64,000 bases of DNA. Source: Polynucleobacter sp. JS-Polo-80-F4 (GTDB taxonomy: Bacteria > Pseudomonadota > Gammaproteobacteria > Burkholderiales > Burkholderiaceae). The stretch covers positions 1,184,018 through 1,248,017 of the forward strand of contig NZ_JACVPI010000001.1 of the NCBI RefSeq assembly GCF_018881965.1, in the 5' to 3' direction. Numbering within the stretch: the first letter of the stretch is position 1; the number at the start of each line of letters is the position of its first letter. The notes beneath the pieces were generated by a model. It was given only the letters and a program-made list of their open reading frames with translations. It did not search any database and was not told where the DNA came from. A program made the translations under genes and the position numbers. Positions 36,572 to 47,671 of this stretch are shown piece after piece.

Positions 36572-37819
36572 GTGTCAGCATCAAATGGCCGACGCCGGGT
36601 AGTAGTCACCGGCCTTGGCCTCATCTCACCTGTTGGTAATTCAGTTGATATAGCTTGGTCTAATTTGCTCGCGGGCAAATCTGGCATTGCTACCATCACG
36701 AAGTTTGACCACACTCCGCTTAGCGTTCATTTCGCTGGAGAGGTGAAAGATTTCAATGTTGAAGAATATGTTTCCGCCAAAGAGGCGCGCCATATGGATA
36801 CGTTTATCCATTACGGTATTGCTGCTGGTACACAAGCTATTCGAGACAGCGGTTTAGAGATTACTGAACAAAACGCCGAGCGCGTTGGCGTCATGGTTGG
36901 TTCCGGTATTGGCGGCCTGCCGATGATTGAGGAAACAGGCGCTGAGCTATTGGCTCGCGGTCCTCGTCGCATCTCACCATTCTTTGTGCCAGGTTCAATC
37001 ATCAACATGATTTCTGGCCACCTCAGTATCTTGTTTGGTCTCAAGGGTCCAAACGTTGCTGCGGTAACAGCATGTACAACCGGTTTGCACAGCATCGGTT
37101 TGGCAGCGCGCTTAATTCAGTATGGTGATGCGGATGTCATGGTTGCTGGCGGTGCTGAATCAACCATCTCTGCATTAGGTGTTGGCGGCTTTGCTTCAGC
37201 AAGAGCACTTTCTACTCGCAATGATGATCCTGCAACTGCATCACGTCCATGGGACAGAGATCGCGATGGTTTTGTTCTTGGCGAAGGTGCTGGCGTCATA
37301 GTGCTTGAAGAGTATGAGCATGCCAAAGCACGCGGCGCAAAAATCTACTGCGAATTACTTGGCTTTGGTATGAGTGGTGATGCGTATCACATGACTGCTC
37401 CAAATATGGATGGCCCACGTCGTTGCATGCTCAATGCAATGCGTGATGCGGGCTTAAATGCTGATCAGATTCAATACATTAATGCTCACGGCACTTCTAC
37501 ACCGTTGGGTGATAAGAACGAAACTGGTGCTATTAAGGCTGCTCTTGGCGACCACGCTAAGAAGACCTTGATTAATTCCACCAAGTCCATGACCGGCCAC
37601 CTTTTGGGCGGCGCTGGGGGTCTGGAGTCTGTTTTCACGATTTTGGCTCTTCATAACCAAAAATCGCCACCTACTATCAATATCTTCAATCAAGACCCTG
37701 AGTGTGATTTGGACTACTGCGCCAATACCGCTAGGGATGTGAAGATCGACCATGCAGTCAAAAACAATTTTGGCTTTGGGGGTACTAACGGTACCTTGAT
37801 TTTTGGCAAACTGACCTAA
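36572..37819 (+). CDS. fabF: 3-oxoacyl-ACP synthase II (FabF)
   Basis: The 415-residue protein has KAS II features: [14 protein letters not shown] at the start, the nucleophile Cys in [14 protein letters not shown] near residue 170, His in [13 protein letters not shown] and Lys/His in [16 protein letters not shown]. It elongates acyl-ACP. The start codon is GTG at 36572, 21 bases after acpP. In related genomes the sigma-E operon follows, but here a mucD-type gene is next after 50 bases. Confidence 0.97.
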   Translation: MSASNGRRRVVVTGLGLISPVGNSVDIAWSNLLAGKSGIATITKFDHTPLSVHFAGEVKDFNVEEYVSAKEARHMDTFIHYGIAAGTQAIRDSGLEITEQNAERVGVMVGSGIGGLPMIEETGAELLARGPRRISPFFVPGSIINMISGHLSILFGLKGPNVAAVTACTTGLHSIGLAARLIQYGDADVMVAGGAESTISALGVGGFASARALSTRNDDPATASRPWDRDRDGFVLGEGAGVIVLEEYEHAKARGAKIYCELLGFGMSGDAYHMTAPNMDGPRRCMLNAMRDAGLNADQIQYINAHGTSTPLGDKNETGAIKAALGDHAKKTLINSTKSMTGHLLGGAGGLESVFTILALHNQKSPPTINIFNQDPECDLDYCANTARDVKIDHAVKNNFGFGGTNGTLIFGKLT

Positions 37820-37869
37820 TATTCTTAATATCTTCATTGTTGGTTTTTACCAAGTAGGTCTATAGCATT

Positions 37870-39318
37870 ATGAAAAAGTACTTAATTGCGCTCATGGCTA
37901 TTTTTAGTCTTGGGCAACTCTCGCTCATTTCAACAGCTTCTGCTCAAAATCCACGGGTGACCATTCCTGATTTTGCGGATTTGGTTGAACGTGCGAGTCC
38001 TGCAGTTGTGAATATTCGTACGACTGAAAAAGTGGTGGTGCAGCAAGCTCAAGGTGGCATACCTGGAATGCCTGAAGATCAAGCTGAATTCTTCCGCCGT
38101 TTCTTTGGCGTGCCTATTCCTGGAATGCCAAGCGGCCCTAAGCAGGCACAACCAAATCCTAGCAAACCACAAGAAGCAGATCGTGGTGTGGGCTCTGGTT
38201 TCATTATTGAATCCAATGGATTGATTTTGACCAACGCACACGTTGTTGAAGGTGCCACCACTATCTATGTGACTCTGACTGATAAGCGGGAATTCAAAGC
38301 CAAGTTACTGGGTATGGATAAGCGTACTGACGTAGCGGTAGTCAAAATTGAGGCGCGTGATTTACCAAAGTTGCCTTTGGGTGATTCATCCAGGGTGCGA
38401 GTGGGCGAATGGGTGCTGGCAATTGGCTCTCCATTTGGTCTTGAGAACACGGTCACTGCTGGCATTGTCTCGGCAAAGAGTCGCGACACTGGCGACTATC
38501 TACCCTTTATCCAGACGGACGTTGCGGTGAACCCAGGTAACTCTGGTGGCCCACTTTTAAATACTGCTGGCCAAGCGATCGGTATCAACTCTCAAATCTT
38601 TAGTCGCTCTGGCGGCTACATGGGGATTTCATTTGCGATTCCGATCGATGAAGCGATGCGTGTTGCAGATCAATTGCGCACTAACGGCAAGATGACCCGT
38701 GGTCGCATTGGTGTTGCTTTGGGTGAGATGACAAAAGAAGTGGCTGAGAGCTTAGGTTTAGGAAAGCCTCGTGGCGCATATGTGCGTAACGTTGAACCAG
38801 GCGGTCCTGCAGCTGTAGGCGGTATTGAAGCGGGCGATGTGATTCTGAGTTTCAATGGCAAAGATATTTCTAAATCAACCGACTTACCCAGAGTAGTTGG
38901 CGAAACTAAGCCAGGCACTTCCGTGCCATTGCAAGTTTGGCGCAAGGGTGGGACCCGTGACCTAACCGTCACCGTTACGGATGCTGAGTCTACTCAGGCA
39001 GCCAATAAGAAGCCAGATGCACCTACGGCGAATAGCAATAGCGCCAATACTCTAGGAGTTGCTGTCAGTGAGCTCTCGGATGCCAAAAAGAAGGACTTGA
39101 ATATCAAAGGCGGGGTGGAGGTGACTGGTTTGGGGGATGGCCCTTTAGCTAGAGCCGGAATTCGGCCGGGAGACGTCATTATTCGGGTTGCAGACGCTGA
39201 TATCACGAGTGTTAAGCAGTTTGAGGCTCTGGTGAAGGGTTTGGACACCAATAGGGCTGTTCCAGTCTTTATCCGCCGCGCTGACAGCACTTTGGTGGTC
39301 CCTGTCAGACCTAAATAA
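37870..39318 (+). CDS. mucD: Periplasmic Do-family serine endopeptidase (MucD/DegP-like)
   Basis: The 482-residue protein has a Sec signal (to about TASAQN), a trypsin-like domain with His in LTNAHVVEGA, Asp in DKRTDVAVVKIE and Ser in NPGNSGGPLLNT, and two PDZ domains (roughly residues 275-370 and 390-475). It degrades or refolds damaged periplasmic proteins. In Ralstonia and Burkholderia mucD is the end of an rpoE-rseA-rseB-mucD operon between fabF and lepA; the location is the same here but the regulators are absent. The lepA gene follows after 136 bases. Confidence 0.92.
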   Translation: MKKYLIALMAIFSLGQLSLISTASAQNPRVTIPDFADLVERASPAVVNIRTTEKVVVQQAQGGIPGMPEDQAEFFRRFFGVPIPGMPSGPKQAQPNPSKPQEADRGVGSGFIIESNGLILTNAHVVEGATTIYVTLTDKREFKAKLLGMDKRTDVAVVKIEARDLPKLPLGDSSRVRVGEWVLAIGSPFGLENTVTAGIVSAKSRDTGDYLPFIQTDVAVNPGNSGGPLLNTAGQAIGINSQIFSRSGGYMGISFAIPIDEAMRVADQLRTNGKMTRGRIGVALGEMTKEVAESLGLGKPRGAYVRNVEPGGPAAVGGIEAGDVILSFNGKDISKSTDLPRVVGETKPGTSVPLQVWRKGGTRDLTVTVTDAESTQAANKKPDAPTANSNSANTLGVAVSELSDAKKKDLNIKGGVEVTGLGDGPLARAGIRPGDVIIRVADADITSVKQFEALVKGLDTNRAVPVFIRRADSTLVVPVRPK

Positions 39319-39454
39319 CCCTATTTTGGGCCTAAAAATGGGGTTTGGTGCCTTTTTGGCGCCACCCATTACAATCACTTTAAGACGACTTTTTGCAGCG
39401 CATCATCGTGGTGCGTTCTGACAAGGCGTTTTTTGAATGACCTATTAAGACGCT

Positions 39455-41260
39455 ATGGATTTAATCCGCAATTTTTCTATCATCGCCCATATCGATCACG
39501 GCAAATCGACGCTTGCTGATCGCATTATCCAACTTTGTGGCGGCCTCTCCGATCGCGAAATGGAAGCCCAAGTTCTCGACTCAATGGATATTGAGCGTGA
39601 GCGCGGCATCACTATTAAGGCTCAAACCGCAGCTTTAAATTACAAAGCTAAAGACGGCAAGATTTACAACATCAATCTCATTGATACCCCGGGGCACGTT
39701 GACTTCTCTTACGAGGTAAGTCGTTCCTTGTCTGCCTGTGAAGGTGCACTCCTGGTGGTGGATGCTAGTCAAGGTGTTGAGGCGCAAACGGTTGCAAACT
39801 GTTACATGGCTCTGGAGTTGGGCGTTGAGGTTGTGCCAGTCCTCAATAAGATCGACTTACCCCAAGCAGATCCAGAGCGCGCTAAAAAAGAAATTGAAGA
39901 CGTGATTGGTATTGATGCGTCTGAGGCTATCACTTGCTCAGCCAAAACTGGCTTGGGCGTAGCAGATGTTATCGAGGAAATGATTGCTAGGGTGCCTCCG
40001 CCAAAGGGCAATGCAACGGATCCGTTACAAGCCTTGATTATTGACTCCTGGTTTGATAACTACGTAGGTGTTGTCATGTTGGTGCGGGTTGTAAACGGCA
40101 CCTTAAAGCCAAAAGAAAAAATTACATTAATGGCTAATGGTTCAAGCCATTTAGTCGAGCATGTAGGCGTGTTTAGTCCGAAGTCAGTAGATCGTCCAGA
40201 GTTATCTGCAGGTCAAGTGGGCTTTGTGATCGCTGGCATTAAAGAATTAAAAGCCGCCAAAGTAGGCGACACCGTTACACATACTCCTGGACAGCAAGGC
40301 AGAGTTCCTGCTGCCGAACCGCTACCTGGCTTTAAAGAGGTGAAGCCCCAAGTTTTTGCTGGCTTATATCCAGTAGAGGCTAGTGAGTACGATCAGTTGC
40401 GTGAGTCTCTTGAAAAGCTCAAGCTAAATGACGCTTCACTCTTGTATGAGCCAGAGGTATCTCAGGCTTTAGGTTTTGGATTCCGTTGTGGCTTCTTAGG
40501 TTTGCTCCATATGGAGATCGTACAAGAGCGTTTAGAACGCCAGTACGGCATGAATCTCATTACGACCGCCCCAACAGTGGTGTATCAAGTAGAGCAATCT
40601 GACGGCACACTCATGATGGTGGACAACCCATCCAAGATGCCTGAGGCCAGCAAGATCAACACCATTCTTGAGCCGATTGTGACGGTCAATTTATACATGC
40701 CACAAGAGTATGTAGGGGCAATGATTACCTTATGCGTAGGTAAGCGTGGCATTCAGATGGATATGAATTACTTAGGTCGTCAGGTCAAACTCACATATGA
40801 GTTACCGATGGCTGAGATTGTTTTGGACTTCTTTGACAAAATGAAATCCATCTCGCGCGGTTATGCCTCTATGGACTACGAGTTCAAAGAATATCGCCCG
40901 GCAGACGTGGTTAAGGTCGACATCCTCATTAATAGTGAGCGTGTTGATGCCCTCTCTGTGATTGTTCATAGAAGCAATAGTCAGCATCGTGGGCGCGAAG
41001 TGGTTGCCAAGATGCGCGGCATTATTCCTCGTCAAATGTTTGATGTAGCCATTCAGGCGGCAATCGGTAGCAATATCGTTGCGCGTGAAAACGTCAAAGC
41101 TTTGCGTAAAAACGTTTTGGCTAAATGCTACGGCGGGGATATCTCTCGTAAGCGTAAGTTATTAGAGAAGCAAAAAGAAGGCAAGAAACGTATGAAGCAA
41201 GTAGGTAACGTGGAAATTCCACAAGAAGCCTTCTTGGCTATTTTGCAGGTGGAGGATTAA
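39455..41260 (+). CDS. lepA: Elongation factor 4 (LepA)
   Basis: The 601-residue GTPase begins [19 protein letters not shown] (P-loop) with [12 protein letters not shown] and [10 protein letters not shown], and ends with the LepA-specific C-terminal domain ([21 protein letters not shown]). It acts on ribosomes, remobilising stalled elongation complexes or aiding assembly. Its stop overlaps the lepB start by one base (TAATG), so the two are coupled. Confidence 0.97.
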   Translation: MDLIRNFSIIAHIDHGKSTLADRIIQLCGGLSDREMEAQVLDSMDIERERGITIKAQTAALNYKAKDGKIYNINLIDTPGHVDFSYEVSRSLSACEGALLVVDASQGVEAQTVANCYMALELGVEVVPVLNKIDLPQADPERAKKEIEDVIGIDASEAITCSAKTGLGVADVIEEMIARVPPPKGNATDPLQALIIDSWFDNYVGVVMLVRVVNGTLKPKEKITLMANGSSHLVEHVGVFSPKSVDRPELSAGQVGFVIAGIKELKAAKVGDTVTHTPGQQGRVPAAEPLPGFKEVKPQVFAGLYPVEASEYDQLRESLEKLKLNDASLLYEPEVSQALGFGFRCGFLGLLHMEIVQERLERQYGMNLITTAPTVVYQVEQSDGTLMMVDNPSKMPEASKINTILEPIVTVNLYMPQEYVGAMITLCVGKRGIQMDMNYLGRQVKLTYELPMAEIVLDFFDKMKSISRGYASMDYEFKEYRPADVVKVDILINSERVDALSVIVHRSNSQHRGREVVAKMRGIIPRQMFDVAIQAAIGSNIVARENVKALRKNVLAKCYGGDISRKRKLLEKQKEGKKRMKQVGNVEIPQEAFLAILQVED

Positions 41261-42066
41261 TGAACTTTGCCTTAGTTCTCTTCATCTTGGTGATTCTTTC
41301 TGGAATTGCTTGGGTTGCAGATAAATTGCACTTTGCCCCGCAAAGACGTTTGGCCGGTAATGACCGTATGCCTTTGTGGCTTGAGTACACAGCGGGCTTC
41401 TTCCCTGTAATTTGTGCGGTATTTGTATTGCGCTCCTTTATTGCCGAGCCTTTCAAGATTCCTTCTGGCTCAATGATTCCAACATTACAAATCGGCGATT
41501 TCATTTTGGTAAATAAATTCACCTATGGAATTCGTTTGCCAGTGCTTAATCAAAAAGTGGTAGATTTGGGCACCCCTAAGCGTGGTGATGTGGTTGTGTT
41601 TCGCTACCCGCGTGATGAGTCGGTTGACTACATTAAGCGCGTAGTCGCATTGCCAGGCGATGAAATCACGTATGAAAATAAGCGTCTGATCATTAATGGG
41701 CAGCCTCTGCAATACAGTGGCGGCGAGCCTTATCTCGATCCTGAGAATATGCGTTATGCGAAGCGCTTCACGGAAACTTTCCCAGCAGATTTGGGTGGCA
41801 ATCGTCATGACATTCTCAATGATCCTGATCGTCCAGCTAGCGTATTCCCGACTGAGCGTTTCCCGGGTTCTGAGTTCTGTCAGTACCAACAGTCTGGCGT
41901 GACTTGCAAGGTGCCTCCAGGACATTATTTTGCAATGGGCGATAACCGTGACAATAGCGCGGACTCACGTTACTGGGGTTTTGTCCCGGATAAAAATATT
42001 GTGGGTAAAGCCTTCTTCGTTTGGCTGAACCTCGGTAATCTTGGCCGTATAGGCGGATTCGAGTAA
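41260..42066 (+). CDS. lepB: Signal peptidase I
   Basis: The 268-residue protein has two N-terminal membrane segments (about 3-19 and 42-60), the catalytic serine in [18 protein letters not shown] near residue 71, the lysine in [12 protein letters not shown], and the conserved [22 protein letters not shown]. It removes signal peptides of Sec and Tat substrates, including many in this window. It is tightly coupled to lepA and followed by rnc after 5 bases. Confidence 0.97.
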   Translation: MNFALVLFILVILSGIAWVADKLHFAPQRRLAGNDRMPLWLEYTAGFFPVICAVFVLRSFIAEPFKIPSGSMIPTLQIGDFILVNKFTYGIRLPVLNQKVVDLGTPKRGDVVVFRYPRDESVDYIKRVVALPGDEITYENKRLIINGQPLQYSGGEPYLDPENMRYAKRFTETFPADLGGNRHDILNDPDRPASVFPTERFPGSEFCQYQQSGVTCKVPPGHYFAMGDNRDNSADSRYWGFVPDKNIVGKAFFVWLNLGNLGRIGGFE

Positions 42067-42071
42067 ACATC

Positions 42072-42863
42072 ATGAATGCGCGCGCCGTTATCGAAACTGG
42101 ACCGCTGCAAGAGCGCCTTGGCTATACCTTCAAGAAGCCGGAGCTACTAAATCAAGCGTTGACTCATCGCAGTCATAGCAAGAAAAATAATGAGCGACTT
42201 GAGTTTCTCGGCGACTCTATTCTCAATTGCGTTGTTGCTGAAATGCTCTATGAACGTTATTCCGACTTAGATGAGGGTGACCTCTCTCGCGTACGCGCAA
42301 ATTTAGTTAAGCAACAGGCTTTATACGAAATCGCACAGACTTTATCCCTATCGGATTACTTGCGTTTAGGTGAAGGTGAATTGAAGAGTGGTGGCTTTCG
42401 TCGTCCCTCAATTCTGGCTGACACCTTAGAAGCAGTAACTGGCGCGATCTTTATGGATGGTGGTTTTGAAGCGGCTAAGGCAAGCTTACGTAAGCTGTAC
42501 TCCATTATCTTGGCAAACGTTGATCCTAAAACCTTAGGCAAAGACGACAAAACCTTATTGCAAGAGTGCCTACAAGGGTATCAATTGCCATTGCCCACTT
42601 ATAACGTGACTGGTACTACTGGGGCTGCACATAACCAGCAGTTTGAGGTGGAATGCTTGATCCCAAGTCATAAAGTGGCAGTCAAAGGTGAGGGTGCCTC
42701 GCGCCGTGCTGCTGAGCAAGCAGCAGCAAAGTTGGCCTTGATTGCTATGCTCAAGGCTTTGCCGCAAGAATCTCGTAAACCCAAGAAGACTCGGTCGGCT
42801 AAAAAGAAGGCAGCCAAAAAAGAAGTGACCGAAGAGCAGTTCAATCTTAAGCTGAAGGGCTAA
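42072..42863 (+). CDS. rnc: Ribonuclease III
   Basis: The 263-residue protein has the RNase III signature [21 protein letters not shown], the metal-binding glutamate in [16 protein letters not shown] and a C-terminal double-stranded RNA binding domain (about residues 150-225), then a lysine-rich tail ([14 protein letters not shown]) typical of betaproteobacterial enzymes. It processes rRNA precursors. Genes lepB, rnc and era are 5 and 2 bases apart. Confidence 0.97.
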   Translation: MNARAVIETGPLQERLGYTFKKPELLNQALTHRSHSKKNNERLEFLGDSILNCVVAEMLYERYSDLDEGDLSRVRANLVKQQALYEIAQTLSLSDYLRLGEGELKSGGFRRPSILADTLEAVTGAIFMDGGFEAAKASLRKLYSIILANVDPKTLGKDDKTLLQECLQGYQLPLPTYNVTGTTGAAHNQQFEVECLIPSHKVAVKGEGASRRAAEQAAAKLALIAMLKALPQESRKPKKTRSAKKKAAKKEVTEEQFNLKLKG

Positions 42864-42865
42864 TC

Positions 42866-43801
42866 GTGTTTAGATGCGGCACCATCGCCATTGTTGGGCG
42901 TCCTAATATGGGTAAATCAACTCTTCTGAATGCATTAGTCGGTCAGAAGATTAGCATTACCTCCCGTAAGGCTCAAACAACACGTCATCGCATTCTAGGA
43001 ATTCAGAATCGTGAAGAAGCGCAGTTCATCTTTATCGATACGCCAGGCTTTCAGACACGTTTAATGAACACCTTAAACAAAGCGCTAAACCGAACTGTCA
43101 CTACTGCTTTGCAAGACGTCAACGTCGCTTGTTTTGTAGTGGAGGCCGGTTACTTTGGAGAGGATGACAAGAAGGTATTGAAGTTGTTGCCAGATGACTT
43201 GCCGGTTGTCTTGGTTCTGAATAAATTAGACCTGTTTAATAGTCGTTTTCAAACTCCATCAGAGCGAGATCAAGCTTTGCTCAGCTTTATTAAAGACATG
43301 GCTCGCCCTTGGTGTGAACTGGGTGGCCATGAAGACCAGAAGTGTGAGTTTGCTGAGATCGTACCGATGAGCGCCAAGAGTCCTGGCGATATTGAAAGAT
43401 TGTTAGATGTCCTTGAGGGCTACCTGCCTGAGGCTGAGGCTGTTTATGATGGTGACACCATCACGGATCGCAGTGAGCGCTTCTTAGCGGCTGAGATTCT
43501 GCGTGAAAAAGTATTCCGCTTTACTGGGGAAGAGTTGCCTTACACCAGCACTGTAGTAATCGACCAGTTCAAGATGGATGGCAAGATGCGTCGCATTGCG
43601 GCAACCATTTTGGTTGATCGCGACAGTCATAAAGCAATGATCATTGGGCAAAAGGGTGAGCGTCTCAAGAAGATTTCTACTGATGCTCGCATCGATATGG
43701 AAAAGCTCTTTGATGGCAAAGTCTTTTTAGAGACCTGGGTCAAGGTGAAGCGCGGCTGGGCAGATGATCGTGCTGAACTACGGGCACAAGGGTTGGAATA
43801 A
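42866..43801 (+). CDS. era: GTPase Era
   Basis: The 311-residue protein has the G-domain motifs [23 protein letters not shown] and NKLDLF and a C-terminal KH domain around [15 protein letters not shown]. It binds the 3' end of 16S rRNA for 30S assembly. The start codon is GTG at 42866, 2 bases after rnc. A short insertion around residue 150 ([14 protein letters not shown]) is common in related species. RecO follows after 6 bases. Confidence 0.96.
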   Translation: MFRCGTIAIVGRPNMGKSTLLNALVGQKISITSRKAQTTRHRILGIQNREEAQFIFIDTPGFQTRLMNTLNKALNRTVTTALQDVNVACFVVEAGYFGEDDKKVLKLLPDDLPVVLVLNKLDLFNSRFQTPSERDQALLSFIKDMARPWCELGGHEDQKCEFAEIVPMSAKSPGDIERLLDVLEGYLPEAEAVYDGDTITDRSERFLAAEILREKVFRFTGEELPYTSTVVIDQFKMDGKMRRIAATILVDRDSHKAMIIGQKGERLKKISTDARIDMEKLFDGKVFLETWVKVKRGWADDRAELRAQGLE

Positions 43802-43807
43802 GTTCTG

Positions 43808-44542
43808 ATGGCCTCGATTCGCATTGCTGACGAGCCTGCTTTTGTATTGCATAGCATTCCCTATAAAGAGACCAGCTTAATTCTGGATGTCTTTACCCGG
43901 CAATATGGTCGTATGGCTTTGATTGCTAAGGGCGCTAAGCGTCCGCACTCAACTCTAAGACCTGTATTACAACGCTTTCAACCGCTACTCGTTTCTTGGA
44001 GCGGCAAATCAGAATTGCGTACTCTAACAAAGTCCGAGTGGGTGGGGGGTACGCCCTCCTTGGTTGGTGATGCTTTGCTCTGCGGCTTCTACCTCAATGA
44101 ATTGCTGGTCAAATTCTTGGCGCGTGAAGATGATTATGAAAAACTCTACGATCGCTATGCCCAAACTATCAATGCCTTGTCTAATCTGGAGTTTGAATCT
44201 AAGGGTTTAGAAGAAATTCTGCGACCATTTGAGTTATCACTCCTGCAGGAGACGGGTTATGCAGCAGCCTTGGATTGCTGCGTTGAGACCAATGAAGCAC
44301 CCTTAGCTCAAGAACAATACGTCTATCAACCAGAGCGGGGTATACGTCCTGTTCAGGTAGATGATCCTGGGCACTGGCCCGTTCTTACTGGAAAATCCCT
44401 TTTAGCGATTGCGGTGGGGGATTTTTCTGATCCCGAGACGCTGTCCGAAAGTAAGCAATTAATGCGCTTTCTGCTGGGCCTGCATTTACAGGATCAGATC
44501 TTAACGACTCGCCAGATTTTGATTGATTTGAAGAAAATCTAG
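43808..44542 (+). CDS. recO: DNA repair protein RecO
   Basis: The 244-residue protein has the RecO OB-fold start PAFVLHSIPYKETSLILDVFTRQYGRMALIAKGAKRP and a helical C-terminal part with LNELLVKFLAREDDYEKLYDRY. The zinc-finger cysteines are mostly missing, as in many proteobacteria. It helps load RecA at gaps with RecR. It lies between era and pdxJ as in other betaproteobacteria. Confidence 0.93.
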   Translation: MASIRIADEPAFVLHSIPYKETSLILDVFTRQYGRMALIAKGAKRPHSTLRPVLQRFQPLLVSWSGKSELRTLTKSEWVGGTPSLVGDALLCGFYLNELLVKFLAREDDYEKLYDRYAQTINALSNLEFESKGLEEILRPFELSLLQETGYAAALDCCVETNEAPLAQEQYVYQPERGIRPVQVDDPGHWPVLTGKSLLAIAVGDFSDPETLSESKQLMRFLLGLHLQDQILTTRQILIDLKKI

Positions 44543-44554
44543 TAATCTACAGAG

Positions 44555-45298
44555 ATGAACAGTCCGCAAGCTATTGAATTAGGTATCAATATCGATCACG
44601 TAGCCACCTTACGTAATGCACGAGGCACGGTCTACCCTGATCCACTTAGAGCGGCAGCCTTGGCTGAAGAAGCTGGCGCTGATTTAATCACACTGCATTT
44701 GCGTGAAGATCGTCGACATATTAAAGATGCGGATTTACTAGCACTACGCCCACTCATTAAAACGCGCATAAATCTAGAGTGTGCAGTCACCCCTGAGATG
44801 ATTGATATTGCATGCAAGGTAAAACCGCACGACGTCTGTTTAGTCCCAGAGAAACGTGAAGAGGTTACAACTGAGGGTGGTTTGGATGTAGTGGGTCACT
44901 TTGATGCAGTTAAAGCTGCTACCAAGAAATTAGTTGATGCTGGCATTCGGGTGTCTTTATTTATTGACCCAGAAGAAAAGCAAATACAGGCGGCCAAAGA
45001 AGTTGGTGCAACTGTAGTGGAATTGCATACCGGTCGTTACGCAGATTTATCTGGAGCTGATCAGGCGGTAGAGCTTGAGCGTATTCGTAAAGCGGCGATA
45101 TTTGGAAAAAGTATTGGCCTGAGAGTCAATGCAGGCCATGGTTTGCATGAGGGCAATGTCAAACCAGTAGCAGCTATTGTTGAATTATCCGAGCTTAATA
45201 TTGGCCACGCCATTGTTGCTGAGGCTTTGTTCAAGGGATGGCAAAAAGCAATCATTGATATGAAAGCGCTGATTGCCCAAGGCAGAGCCAGTGCTTAA
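44555..45298 (+). CDS. pdxJ: Pyridoxine 5'-phosphate synthase
   Basis: The 247-residue TIM-barrel protein begins [17 protein letters not shown] and has [14 protein letters not shown] and [12 protein letters not shown] with active-site histidines. It condenses deoxyxylulose phosphate with aminoacetone phosphate in vitamin B6 synthesis. It lies 12 bases after recO and 28 bases ahead of acpS in a conserved order. Confidence 0.97.
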   Translation: MNSPQAIELGINIDHVATLRNARGTVYPDPLRAAALAEEAGADLITLHLREDRRHIKDADLLALRPLIKTRINLECAVTPEMIDIACKVKPHDVCLVPEKREEVTTEGGLDVVGHFDAVKAATKKLVDAGIRVSLFIDPEEKQIQAAKEVGATVVELHTGRYADLSGADQAVELERIRKAAIFGKSIGLRVNAGHGLHEGNVKPVAAIVELSELNIGHAIVAEALFKGWQKAIIDMKALIAQGRASA

Positions 45299-45326
45299 GA
45301 GCTAACAACAAAACCATTTACATCAC

Positions 45327-45719
45327 ATGATCATTGGTATCGGCACAGACATTCTGCAGATTGACCGCTTACAAGCGGCTTACGATCGCACTAATGGTCG
45401 CCTAGCTGAAAAAATTCTAGGTCCCGATGAAATGTTGGTATTCAAACACCGCCTTGCCAGAAATCACAAGCGTGGGATTGCGTTCTTGGCTACCCGTTTT
45501 GCTGCCAAGGAGGCTTTCTCAAAAGCGATTGGACTTGGCATGAGAATGCCCATGACATGGCGCTCACTCCAAACCTTAAATGAGCCGAGCGGCAAACCAG
45601 TGACTAGCTATTTGGGTGCCTTGGCACAATTTATGCAAGAAAAAAATTGGGAAGCTCACGTCACGGTGAGTGATGAACAAGATATGGCAATTGCGCATGT
45701 CATCGTTACTCAAAAGTAA
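45327..45719 (+). CDS. acpS: Holo-ACP synthase
   Basis: The 130-residue protein has the AcpS residues Asp8 in [13 protein letters not shown] and Glu in [16 protein letters not shown], with [14 protein letters not shown] at the end. It transfers phosphopantetheine from CoA to ACP, here the product of acpP. It follows pdxJ as in most proteobacteria and precedes nagZ by 29 bases. Confidence 0.96.
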   Translation: MIIGIGTDILQIDRLQAAYDRTNGRLAEKILGPDEMLVFKHRLARNHKRGIAFLATRFAAKEAFSKAIGLGMRMPMTWRSLQTLNEPSGKPVTSYLGALAQFMQEKNWEAHVTVSDEQDMAIAHVIVTQK

Positions 45720-45748
45720 ATAAAAAAATAGTTGAAATAGAGGAAAAA

Positions 45749-46822
45749 ATGAGTAAGTCAACCATGGCACCGGGCCCAATCACCTTAGATGTAGTCGGTC
45801 TGGAATTAACCCCCGAGGATCGTCGTCGCATCCTGCATCCTCTGACTGGGGGTGTGATTTTATTTGGCCGAAACTTTGCCAATCGTCAGCAACTTACCAA
45901 ATTAACGGCTGCCATTAAGGCACTGCGCCCTGATGTCCTGATATCTATTGATCATGAGGGCGGTCGCGTTCAACGCGCTAAGACTGATGGCTTTACCCAT
46001 CTTCCAGCAATGCGTCAGTTAGGTCAATTGTGGAGTGCCAAAAATAAATCAACTCATGCTGCAGAGTCTGCTGCTATAGCGATGGCTGCTGCAACAGCTT
46101 GCGGATATGTGCTTGCTACTGAACTGCGTGCTTGTGGAGTTGACTTCAGTTTTACCCCAGTGCTCGATTTAGATTTTGGCCGAAGTGGCGTGATTGGCGA
46201 TCGATCTTTTAGCCGCGATCCACAAATCGTTTTTGCTTTGGCAAAAAGTCTGAATGAGGGTTTACGTCTTGCTGGTATGGCCAATTGTGGCAAACACTTT
46301 CCAGGACATGGTTGGGCTGAGGCTGATTCTCACGTGGCCATTCCGGTAGATGAGCGTCCTTTAAAAGAAATCTTGAATGATGATGCCAAGCCGTATGAGT
46401 GGTTAGATCTAAGCTTGGCTTCTGTGATGCCGGCACACGTGATTTATCCAGAGGTAGATAAGAATCCAGCGGGATTTTCTAAGATTTGGCTTCACTCCAT
46501 TCTGCGTCAAGAATTGGGTTTTGAAGGGGTGATCTTTAGTGACGATCTATCTATGGAAGGTGCAAGTGTTGCAGGATCAGTAGTGAAGGGTGCAGAAATG
46601 GCGCTAGAAGCTGGTTGCGATGCGGTACTCATTTGTAATCGCCCAGACCTTGCAGACCAGCTATTAAGTAAGCTAAAGGTGTCTAAAACCAAGCTAGAAG
46701 CGTCAAAAGCGCGTTTAAATAAGTTAATGCCCACTGCGCTTGCATTAAGTTGGAAAGAATTACAAAATGAGGCGGAGTATCAGCATGCTAAAGGCTTGCT
46801 AGAGCAGTTGAACTTAATTTAA
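45749..46822 (+). CDS. nagZ: Beta-N-acetylhexosaminidase (NagZ)
   Basis: The 357-residue glycoside hydrolase family 3 protein has LISIDHEGGRVQRAK near residue 70, the catalytic region GKHFPGHGWAEADSH and the nucleophile aspartate in GVIFSDDLSMEGA. It is cytoplasmic and cleaves GlcNAc from anhydro-muropeptides in cell wall recycling. It closes the lepA-acpS block. GAGGAAAAA precedes the ATG. A separate carbonic anhydrase gene follows at 24 bases. Confidence 0.95.
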   Translation: MSKSTMAPGPITLDVVGLELTPEDRRRILHPLTGGVILFGRNFANRQQLTKLTAAIKALRPDVLISIDHEGGRVQRAKTDGFTHLPAMRQLGQLWSAKNKSTHAAESAAIAMAAATACGYVLATELRACGVDFSFTPVLDLDFGRSGVIGDRSFSRDPQIVFALAKSLNEGLRLAGMANCGKHFPGHGWAEADSHVAIPVDERPLKEILNDDAKPYEWLDLSLASVMPAHVIYPEVDKNPAGFSKIWLHSILRQELGFEGVIFSDDLSMEGASVAGSVVKGAEMALEAGCDAVLICNRPDLADQLLSKLKVSKTKLEASKARLNKLMPTALALSWKELQNEAEYQHAKGLLEQLNLI

Positions 46823-46846
46823 CAATAATTTATTTGGAGACGAAAT

Positions 46847-47584
46847 ATGAAGAAAACTGTATTTGCATTGTCTTTATTAACGACATCTACGCTTGCGTTT
46901 AGTGCTGGAGATACGGCCTGGGGTTATCAAGGAAAAGATGGCCCTGATAACTGGGGTAATCTCAGCCAAGAATTTGCGACCTGTAAGTTAGGTCAACAGC
47001 AGGCTCCGATTGATATCCCCGCCAAGTCTGCTGCAAAAGTAACAGCAGCAATTAAGACTAATTACAAAGCTTCTTCTGGCGATGTTATTAATAATGGTCA
47101 CACGATTCAGGTCGCGCTATCTGATGCTGGTGGTGCAAATCTATCGGGTGTGGATTACCAATTTTTGCAAATGCACTTTCATGCTCCAGGCGAAGAAAAG
47201 GTGGATGGTCAATCCTTTCCATTTAATGCGCATTTAGTACATAAAAGTGCTGATGGGAAACTGGCGGTAATTGGCGTTTTCTTTAAAGAGGGCGCTGAGA
47301 ATGCGGCTCTAAAAGATGTCTTTGCTCAGATGCCGAGTAAAGAAGGTAAAGCAGCCTTGAAGGGTAAGTTAGATCCAGCTAGCCTGCTACCTAAATCCCT
47401 TGCCTACTATAGCTATGCAGGATCCTTAACAACTCCTCCATGTAGTGAGGGCGTGACTTTTTACATTCTCAAGACCCCAATGGAAATGTCCAAGTCCCAG
47501 TTGGAGCAGTTTAAGAAACTCTATCCAATGAATGCACGTCCAACATTCCCGTTGAACGGTCGCAAAGTAACCGAAACTAATTAA
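46847..47584 (+). CDS. Periplasmic alpha-carbonic anhydrase
   Basis: The 245-residue protein has a Sec signal (to about LAFSAG), then WGYQGKDGPDNWGNL and the three zinc-binding histidines of alpha-type carbonic anhydrases in FLQMHFHAPGEEKV and FNAHLVHKSADG, with SLTTPPCSEGVTFYIL near the end. It speeds up CO2/bicarbonate exchange in the periplasm. A paired Cys (ATCKLG and PPCSEG) can form the usual disulfide. A palindromic terminator follows at 47627-47652. Confidence 0.95.
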   Translation: MKKTVFALSLLTTSTLAFSAGDTAWGYQGKDGPDNWGNLSQEFATCKLGQQQAPIDIPAKSAAKVTAAIKTNYKASSGDVINNGHTIQVALSDAGGANLSGVDYQFLQMHFHAPGEEKVDGQSFPFNAHLVHKSADGKLAVIGVFFKEGAENAALKDVFAQMPSKEGKAALKGKLDPASLLPKSLAYYSYAGSLTTPPCSEGVTFYILKTPMEMSKSQLEQFKKLYPMNARPTFPLNGRKVTETN

Positions 47585-47626
47585 TGCAAGTTAGTTAATT
47601 GAGTTGCTCGTAAAGAAGTGGTAATA

Positions 47627-47652
47627 AAAAAGCCCGGCATGCCGGGCTTTTT
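47627..47652. terminator. Bidirectional terminator between carbonic anhydrase and efp
   Basis: A 26-base perfect palindrome with a GC-rich core (GCCCGGC/GCCGGGC) flanked by A5 and T5 lies between the convergent genes and can end both transcripts. Confidence 0.9.
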
Positions 47653-47671
47653 AACATCTGTAGTTAGCTAA

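Noticed and set aside
39319-39454. Short GC-rich inverted repeats ahead of lepA
   Set aside because: Stems are short or contain wobble pairs with no T tract directly after, so they are not called as terminators.
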